From assembly GCA_016183575.1 (NCBI GenBank), contig JACPEI010000023.1:1-32516 (forward strand): 32,516 bases of DNA, in the 5' to 3' direction. How positions within the stretch are numbered: position 1 is the stretch's first letter; the number at the start of each line of letters is the position of its first letter. The position numbers and the translations under genes were made by a program. Of the stretch, positions 26,696 through 32,516 are shown one piece after another. The notes under the pieces were generated by a model, which saw only the letters and a list, made by a program, of their open reading frames with translations, was not told the origin of the DNA and did not search any database. This stretch comes from Nitrosomonadales bacterium (lineage in GTDB: Bacteria; Pseudomonadota; Gammaproteobacteria; Burkholderiales; Gallionellaceae).

Positions 26696-27442
26696 CTAAA
26701 CCGGATTATCCTGGTCGAAGAAGCGGTGCTCCAAACCGAAGCGCGCCGACAAATGTTCGCCCAACGCCTGTATGCCAAGCCGCTCGGTGGCATGGTGCCC
26801 GGCGGCAATAAAGGCCACGCCGCTTTCCTGCGCAAGGTGAAAACTCTGCTCGGAAATCTCGCCGCTGATGTAGGCGTCGACGCCCTGCGCGATGGCCGCC
26901 TCAAAATAGCCTTGCGCGCCGCCGCTGCACCATGCCACTTTACTGATGTTTCTGTTTGCCTCCCCGATGACTTGCGGGGCGCGCTGCAAGGCTTGCCCGA
27001 CCTGTGCGGCAAATTGCGCGAGCGTCTGCGGAGACGCCAGCTCGCCGAGGCACGCAATATTCTGCTCGCCGAACCGGCCTTGCTCCGTCAACCCCAGCAA
27101 TTTGCCAAGTTGCGCGTTGTTGCCCAGTTCGGGATGCGCATCGAGCGGCAGGTGATAGGCCAGCAGGCTCACATCGTTGCGCAGCAACTGGGCGATGCGC
27201 CGCTTCTTGATGCCGGTTATCGCGGCATCCTCGTTGCGCCAGAAATAACCGTGATGCGCCAGGAGCGCATCCGCGCCCCATGCAATCGCGGCATCCAGCA
27301 CCTGTTGCGAAGCCGTCACGCCGGTGGCGATGCGCCGCACTTCCGCGCGCCCTTCCACCTGCAAACCGTTCGGGCAGTAATCCTTGAACAGCCCGGTTTG
27401 CAACAGGCTTGCGTTATAATTGCGCAATTCGTCGAGCAGCAT
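26696..27442 (-). CDS. Nif3-like dinuclear metal center protein (YbgI family)
   Basis: MLLDELRNYNASLLQTGLFKDYCPNGLQVEGRAEVRRIATGVTASQQVLDAAIAWGADALLAHHGYFW..., 'AAGHHATERLGIQALGEHL'. Confidence 0.9.
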   Translation of the reverse strand: MLLDELRNYNASLLQTGLFKDYCPNGLQVEGRAEVRRIATGVTASQQVLDAAIAWGADALLAHHGYFWRNEDAAITGIKKRRIAQLLRNDVSLLAYHLPLDAHPELGNNAQLGKLLGLTEQGRFGEQNIACLGELASPQTLAQFAAQVGQALQRAPQVIGEANRNISKVAWCSGGAQGYFEAAIAQGVDAYISGEISEQSFHLAQESGVAFIAAGHHATERLGIQALGEHLSARFGLEHRFFDQDNPV

Positions 27443-27506
27443 GAGTTTCCTTTAATCTGAAGCGAGCCCCTTGCAGGGTAAATCCAAAACGCGAGTTAAT
27501 CATACC

Positions 27507-28661
27507 ATGCGTAAACACTGGCTCTTATTCACCCAAACCGTCACCGTCGCGCTCGCGCTGCTGTTCATCGTGCAGACGCTCAAACCGGAACTGCTGCCGA
27601 ACGCGGCGCGCAGCGGGGTGGTCACGCTGTATGAAAGCGCGCCGCAAGCGGTGGAGGACAAAAATCTGGCCACGGGGCTAAGCGCTGCCGCGCAAAAAGC
27701 CATGCCCGCCGTGGTGAATATCTTCACCAGCACCATCATCAAGACCCCGATCCATCCCTTTATGGACGACCCGCGCTTCCGTTTTTTCTTCGGCGACCCG
27801 TGGGATGATGTGCCGCAAAGCAGTTCCAGCCTCGGCTCCGGCGTGATCGTCAGCCAGGATGGCTACATCCTGACCAACCACCATGTCGTGGAGGCCGCCG
27901 ACCAGATCGAGGTCGCGCTGGCCGATGGCCGCAAGGCCAAGGCGCATGTGGTCGGATCCGACCCGGAAACCGACCTCGCCGTCATCAAGATCGAACTGCC
28001 CGGCAAGCTTCCCGCCATCACTTTCGGTCACCCGGAGCGGGCGCAGGTCGGCGATATGGTGCTTGCGATCGGCAATCCGTTCGGCGTAGGGCAGACCGTC
28101 ACGATGGGTATCATCAGCGCGCTCAAGCGCGACCACCTGGGGCTGAACACTTTCGAGAATTTCATCCAGACCGATGCCGCGATCAACCCCGGCAATTCCG
28201 GCGGCGCGCTGGTGGACGTGAACGGCAACCTGATCGGCATCAATAGCGCGATTTATTCGCCGAACGGCGGCTCGCTGGGCATCGGCTTTGCCACCTCCGC
28301 CAATACCGCGAAAAAAACCATGGAGCAGATCATCCAGAGCGGTTCCGTAACGCGCGGCTGGATCGGCGCGGGGGTGCAGGAATTGACTCCCGAACTGGCC
28401 GAATCCTTCAAGCTGGGCAGCACCAAGGGTGTACTGATCACCGAAGTAATACGCAACAGCCCGGCGGAACAGGCAGGCATCAAGACCGGCGATATCCTGA
28501 TTGCGATAGACGATCAGGCCATCGACGACTGGAACACCATGCTGGAAACCGTGGCCAACTTGCCGCCCGGCAAGGCTGTCACGGCCAGGCTGATGCGCAA
28601 TGGAGCAGCGACAAGTTTGCTGGTCAAAATCGGCAAGCGGCCAAAACCAAGGGAGCCGTAG
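27507..28661 (+). CDS. DegS/DegQ-like trypsin-like serine protease with one PDZ domain
   Basis: N-terminal TM, 'GSGVIVSQDGYILTNHHVVEAAD' (His), 'SDPETDLAVIKI' (Asp), 'TDAAINPGNSGGALVDVNG' (Ser), single PDZ 'VITEVIRNSPAEQAGIKTGDILIAIDD'. Confidence 0.92.
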   Translation: MRKHWLLFTQTVTVALALLFIVQTLKPELLPNAARSGVVTLYESAPQAVEDKNLATGLSAAAQKAMPAVVNIFTSTIIKTPIHPFMDDPRFRFFFGDPWDDVPQSSSSLGSGVIVSQDGYILTNHHVVEAADQIEVALADGRKAKAHVVGSDPETDLAVIKIELPGKLPAITFGHPERAQVGDMVLAIGNPFGVGQTVTMGIISALKRDHLGLNTFENFIQTDAAINPGNSGGALVDVNGNLIGINSAIYSPNGGSLGIGFATSANTAKKTMEQIIQSGSVTRGWIGAGVQELTPELAESFKLGSTKGVLITEVIRNSPAEQAGIKTGDILIAIDDQAIDDWNTMLETVANLPPGKAVTARLMRNGAATSLLVKIGKRPKPREP

Positions 28662-28690
28662 CCGCATGGCAAACTGAGGTAGTCTGAAGA

Positions 28691-28721
28691 AAATGAAAAA
28701 GCCGCCATATAGCGGCTCTTT
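28691..28721 (-). terminator. Terminator after tatC
   Basis: Minus strand GCCGC-TATATG-GCGGC-TTTTT between convergent protease and tatC genes. Confidence 0.7.
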
Positions 28722-28740
28722 CATTTGCGCGATTGTTTTT

Positions 28741-29472
28741 TTACGCCGGCTTCGTCTTCCCCTTGACCATCCAGCTCGCAACCACAATGCCCGCCTCGTA
28801 GAGCAGCCACAGCGGGATCGCCAGCATGAATTGCGAAACCACGTCCGGCGGGGTGAAAATCGCGCCGAGGATGAATGCGCCGACGATCACGTAGGAGCGG
28901 ATATCCCTCAGCTTCTCGACACCGACGATATTCATGTGCACCAGCAGCACGACCGCCACCGGCACCTGAAAGGTGACCCCGAACGCCACGAACATGCCGA
29001 GCACGAAGCTGAGGTATTTGTCGATATCGGTCATCACCGCAACACCCTGCGGCGCGGAGGCGGTGATGAAACCGAACACCACCGGGAATACCGCGAAGTA
29101 GGCGAACGCCATGCCGCAAAAAAACAGCAGCGTGCTGGCGACGATGAGCGGCACGACCAGGCGCTTCTCGTGCGCATACAGGCCGGGCGCGACGAACCGC
29201 CATACCTGGTAAAGGATGTAAGGCAACGCGATCAGCAAAGCGGCCATCATCGCGACCTTGAGCGGCACGAAGAACGGCGTGGTGACATCGGTGGCGATCA
29301 TCTGCCCGCCTTTGGGTAGTTTCGCCAGCAGCGGTTGCGCCAGCAGCGCGTAGAGGTCGGAGGCCCACGGAAACAGGCAGATGAACACCAGCAGCAAGGC
29401 CACGGCAACATGCAGCAAGCGGGTGCGCAGTTCGATCAGGTGCGCGATAAAGCTTTCACTGATACCCATCAA
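28741..29472 (-). CDS. tatC: Sec-independent protein translocase TatC
   Basis: SFIAHLIELRTRLLHVAVALLLVFICLFPWASDLYALLAQPLLAKLPKGGQMIATDVTTPFFVPLKVA. Confidence 0.95.
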   Translation of the reverse strand: MMGISESFIAHLIELRTRLLHVAVALLLVFICLFPWASDLYALLAQPLLAKLPKGGQMIATDVTTPFFVPLKVAMMAALLIALPYILYQVWRFVAPGLYAHEKRLVVPLIVASTLLFFCGMAFAYFAVFPVVFGFITASAPQGVAVMTDIDKYLSFVLGMFVAFGVTFQVPVAVVLLVHMNIVGVEKLRDIRSYVIVGAFILGAIFTPPDVVSQFMLAIPLWLLYEAGIVVASWMVKGKTKPA

Positions 29473-29819
29473 ACTGGCTTGCTTGGCGTGGTGGAAGATT
29501 GTGCAGCGGACTGTTCGTCGGACGCGTCGGGTGATCTACCCAACTGCGCATCCAGTATTTTCTGTTCCAGTGACAGCCTGGCCTCTTGCGTGGCTTGCTC
29601 GATGGCGGTGATTTCCTTGCTGATGGTGCCGCGCAATTGTTTTGCCTCTTCAATTGCCATGTCGTTCGCGATGTCGTTCTTGACGCTATGCACATAACGC
29701 TGCATCCGCCCCCATAAATTCCCTGCCGTGCGCGCCACTTTGGGCAACCGCTCCGGGCCGATGACGATAAGCGCCACCAGCATGATAATCATCAACTCGG
29801 AGAATGCGATGTCAAACAT
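29469..29819 (-). CDS. tatB: Sec-independent protein translocase TatB
   Basis: [47 protein letters not shown]. Confidence 0.95.
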   Translation of the reverse strand: MFDIAFSELMIIMLVALIVIGPERLPKVARTAGNLWGRMQRYVHSVKNDIANDMAIEEAKQLRGTISKEITAIEQATQEARLSLEQKILDAQLGRSPDASDEQSAAQSSTTPSKPV

Positions 29820-30045
29820 TCGTGTTCGACTTGTCTTTCGTCTGCGTTTTCGACGTTACTTCGCCTTCAATGGCCTGCCCGTCCTGCTGGGCCTGCTTGG
29901 GCTCATCGTCGCGCACGCCTTCCTTGAAGTTTTTCACCGCGCCACCCAGGTCGCTGCCGATGTTGCGCAGCTTCTTGGTGCCGAATATCAATATAACGAC
30001 CAGCAATACGATCAGCCAATGCCAAATACTTAAACCGCCCATCAC
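29812..30045 (-). CDS. tatA: Sec-independent protein translocase TatA
   Basis: [43 protein letters not shown]. Confidence 0.95.
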   Translation of the reverse strand: MMGGLSIWHWLIVLLVVILIFGTKKLRNIGSDLGGAVKNFKEGVRDDEPKQAQQDGQAIEGEVTSKTQTKDKSNTNV

Positions 30046-30067
30046 GTTCTCCTCAGATAATTGACTG

Positions 30068-30415
30068 TTAACCGCGCCGCACCATCGGCGGAATGCTGCC
30101 GCCGCCGATGATATGGATATGTAAATGCAATACCTCCTGCCCGCCGCCCTTGCCGGTGTTGATCACGGTGCGGAAGCCGTTTTCCAGGCCCTGCTCCCGA
30201 GCCAGTTTCGGCGCCAGCAGCAGCATTTTGCCCAACAGCGGCGCATGCTCCTCCCCGGCATCCAGCAACGAAGCCAAATGCAGCTTCGGGACCAGCATGA
30301 AATGCACCGGCGCAACCGGATTGATGTCGTGGAACGCCAGCACCTGGTCGTCTTCATACACCTTGCGGCAAGGGATTTCGCCGCGTGCGATCCTGCAAAA
30401 AATACAATCGGTCAT
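30068..30415 (-). CDS. HIT family protein (HinT-like)
   Basis: [44 protein letters not shown]...[12 protein letters not shown] (HxHxH triad). Confidence 0.92.
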   Translation of the reverse strand: MTDCIFCRIARGEIPCRKVYEDDQVLAFHDINPVAPVHFMLVPKLHLASLLDAGEEHAPLLGKMLLLAPKLAREQGLENGFRTVINTGKGGGQEVLHLHIHIIGGGSIPPMVRRG

Positions 30416-30434
30416 TGATACCCCTCAAACTTCC

Positions 30435-30511
30435 AACCCCTCCTAACCTCCCCTTGTCAGGGGGGAGTACGCCGCTGTTCCTCCCCTGACAAGGGGAGGC
30501 TGGGAGGGGTT
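30435..30511. repeat. Long imperfect palindrome at the hisE stop codon
   Basis: AACCCCTCCTAACCTCCCCTTGTCAGGGG (30435-30463) versus CCCCTGACAAGGGGAGGCTGGGAGGGGTT (30483-30511): 27/29 arm match. Confidence 0.88.
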
Positions 30512-30839
30512 ATTCTTTCCGGCTTTGCTTCTCGGCGATGCCCGACAACCCCTCGCGGCGCGCCAATTCGTTCAATACATCATCCGCGCTCAGGCCATGC
30601 TGCGCCAGCAATATCATGCAATGAAACCACAAATCGGCGGTTTCATATACCAGATGGGTTTTGTCGCCCCCTTTGCTCGCCAGAATCACCTCGGTCGCTT
30701 CCTCGCCGATTTTCTTCAATATCGCGTCTTCGCCCTTGCTGAACAGTTTTGCGACATAAGAGCTTTCCGGCGCTGCCTGCCTGCGCGCTTCCAGCGTTTC
30801 CGTCAGCCGTTGCAGAATATTCTGGTTCATTGGGTTCAT
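30510..30839 (-). CDS. hisE: Phosphoribosyl-ATP pyrophosphatase HisE
   Basis: [82 protein letters not shown]. Confidence 0.93.
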   Translation of the reverse strand: MNPMNQNILQRLTETLEARRQAAPESSYVAKLFSKGEDAILKKIGEEATEVILASKGGDKTHLVYETADLWFHCMILLAQHGLSADDVLNELARREGLSGIAEKQSRKE

Positions 30840-31225
30840 TTCTTGTAAATCTCGTCGGGAGATTTCAGCACCGCATCCGTTTCTACCCACTTCCCTTTTT
30901 CCAAATGGCGGTAGAAACAGCTCTCGCGTCCGGTATGGCAGGCGATACCGCCTTGTTGCTCGATTTGCAGCAGAATCGCATCGCCATCGCAATCCAGCCG
31001 GATTTCTTTCACTTTCTGGATATGCCCGGATTCCTCGCCCTTGTGCCATAGCTTCTTGCGCGAGCGCGACCAATACACCGCCTCGCCTTTCTGCCAGGTC
31101 AGCCTCAATGCCTCGCGATCCATCCACGCCACCATCAACACCCGCCCGCTAACGGCATCCTGCGCGATGGCCGACACCAAGCCATCTTCGGACCAATTCA
31201 CCTTGTTCAGCCACGCTTCACTCAT
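30836..31225 (-). CDS. hisI: Phosphoribosyl-AMP cyclohydrolase HisI
   Basis: [81 protein letters not shown]. Confidence 0.95.
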   Translation of the reverse strand: MSEAWLNKVNWSEDGLVSAIAQDAVSGRVLMVAWMDREALRLTWQKGEAVYWSRSRKKLWHKGEESGHIQKVKEIRLDCDGDAILLQIEQQGGIACHTGRESCFYRHLEKGKWVETDAVLKSPDEIYKK

Positions 31226-31334
31226 AACCGCACCTCCGACACGTTACTGGCGCAGCCAGCCGTTTGCGGGAGGAGGTGCGATGCGGTTATTCCCGCACCC
31301 GCCGCTTTCGCGCACCGTGTCATAACCGCACCTC
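31222..31334. mobile_element. MITE-like 84-bp element (31238-31321) flanked by 15-bp direct repeats, between hisF and hisI
   Basis: TCATAACCGCACCTC at 31222-31236 and 31320-31334; GACACG...CGTGTC inverted ends; about 75% identical, gap-free, to 32100-32183 (reverse orientation). Confidence 0.7.
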
Positions 31335-32024
31335 GATTCCCTGCTGCGCCATGAATTCCTTGGCCTGCTGCACGGTGTATTCGCCAAAGTGGAAAATGCT
31401 GGCCGCCAGCACCGCGTCCGCTCCGCCGAGTTTCACGCCGTCGGCCAGATGTTGCAAATTGCCCGCCCCGCCGCTGGCGATCACCGGGATATCCACCCGA
31501 TCCATGCTGGTCAGCAGGATCTCGCCCGCGCCCAGGTTCTGCATTTTCTTCGCCCATTCCACCACATCCAGCCCGGTTGCGTTGCGTCCGCCGTGCGTGA
31601 ATACTTCCCAACGGTTCGGCGCAACCTGCTTCGCGTCGATCGCCACCACGATGCACTGCGAACCGTAACGTCCGGCGGCATCCGCGACCAGTTGCGGATT
31701 CAGCACCGCGGAGGTGTTGATGCTGACCTTGTCGGCTCCGGCATTCAGCAAATTGCGCACATCGCCGACCTCGCGCACCCCGCCGCCGACGGTCAGCGGA
31801 ATGAATACCTGCGAGGCGACCTGCTCGATAATGCGGAAAATGATCCCCCGGTCGTCCGAGCTGGCGGTGATGTCGAGAAACGTCAGCTCGTCCGCGCCCT
31901 GCTCGTCATAGCGGCGCGCGATCTCCACCGGATCGCCGGCATCGCGCAGCTCGACAAAACTCACGCCCTTGACCACGCGTCCCGCCGTGACATCGAGACA
32001 GGGAATGATGCGCTTCGCCAGCAT
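31320..32024 (-). CDS. hisF: Imidazole glycerol phosphate synthase cyclase subunit HisF
   Basis: [55 protein letters not shown]...GIEVRL. Confidence 0.96.
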   Translation of the reverse strand: MLAKRIIPCLDVTAGRVVKGVSFVELRDAGDPVEIARRYDEQGADELTFLDITASSDDRGIIFRIIEQVASQVFIPLTVGGGVREVGDVRNLLNAGADKVSINTSAVLNPQLVADAAGRYGSQCIVVAIDAKQVAPNRWEVFTHGGRNATGLDVVEWAKKMQNLGAGEILLTSMDRVDIPVIASGGAGNLQHLADGVKLGGADAVLAASIFHFGEYTVQQAKEFMAQQGIEVRL

Positions 32025-32099
32025 GGTTAACGTGAAACTCGCGAAGCGATTCGTTCGCCTCCTCTCCCGCAAGCGGGAGAGGATTGAGGTGGCGGCCAT

Positions 32100-32183
32100 G
32101 ACACGGCGTGGCGGAGCCTCCGGGACGGGAATGGCCGCCTCACACCCGCTCTCGCAATCGGCTGTCTTCGCCAGTAACGTGTC
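32100..32183 (-). mobile_element. Second copy of the 84-bp MITE-like element, upstream of hisF
   Basis: Reverse complement GACACGTTACTGGCGAAGACAGCCGATTGCGAGAGCGGGTGTGAGGCGGCCATTCCCGTCCCGGAGGCTCCGCCACGCCGTGTC aligns to 31238-31321, 63/84 identities by eye. Confidence 0.7.
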
Positions 32184-32244
32184 GCGGGATGTGAGGTAAC
32201 GGTCATGGCGCGAATCATAGCCTGAATCAGTGTCGTCATGACCG

Positions 32245-32516
32245 TTACTGCGCCGCTCCGGTCAACTCATCGGCCAGCGCCTGCGCCGCCCTGAAATCCA
32301 GCGTGCCTTCGTAAATCGCGCGCCCGGTGATCGCGCCGGTGATGCCCTCGGACTGCACCGCGCACAGCGCGCGCACATCGTCCAGATTGGTGATGCCGCC
32401 GCTGGCGATCACCGGCACATGCAGCGGGCCGGCCAGTTCAACGGTGGCCGGAATGTTCACGCCGGACAGCATGCCGTCGCGGCCGATGTCTGTATAAATG
32501 ACGGCTTCCACGCCAT
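32245..32516 (-). CDS. hisA: HisA, phosphoribosylformimino-5-aminoimidazole carboxamide ribotide isomerase (5' end outside window)
   Basis: ...[49 protein letters not shown]...; continues off the window edge. Confidence 0.93.
   Translation of the reverse strand, partial: GVEAVIYTDIGRDGMLSGVNIPATVELAGPLHVPVIASGGITNLDDVRALCAVQSEGITGAITGRAIYEGTLDFRAAQALADELTGAAQ

Overview
Window of about 32.5 kb from a GC-rich proteobacterial chromosome. Gene order (6S RNA behind zapA, hisAFIE-hinT-tatABC) suggests a betaproteobacterium, possibly Nitrosomonadales/Gallionella-like; this is inference. Contents in order: phoR (partial)/phoB, a Na+/solute symporter, a DUF1622 protein, a 2-Cys peroxiredoxin, a DUF456 protein and an MsbA-type exporter. 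Next is a long minus-strand cobalamin uptake and late-synthesis operon, read as riboswitch-btuB-btuM-cobO-cbiB-cobD-cobQ-cobU-cobT-cobC-cobS. Then a zapB-like gene, zapA, 6S RNA, an AAA/DUF4143 ATPase, an RND tripartite efflux operon with a TetR/CecR-like regulator, nif3, a DegS/DegQ-like protease, and hisA(partial)-hisF-hisI-hisE-hinT-tatA-tatB-tatC. I found no defence system, CRISPR array or classical transposon. The most interesting signal is at DNA level: several families of short palindromic repeats lie inside or exactly at the edges of genes. They include (i) REP/REPIN-like elements with a shared GTAGG head, two of which supply the stop codons of cobC and cobU; (ii) a 51-bp REPIN in frame in the N-terminus of the efflux outer-membrane lipoprotein; (iii) a repeat in frame inside cobQ; (iv) a repeat in the 3' end of cbiB; (v) an 84-bp MITE-like element present twice in the his operon, one copy flanked by a perfect 15-bp duplication that rebuilds both the hisF 3' end and the hisI start. 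All product calls come from reading the translations; no searches were run.
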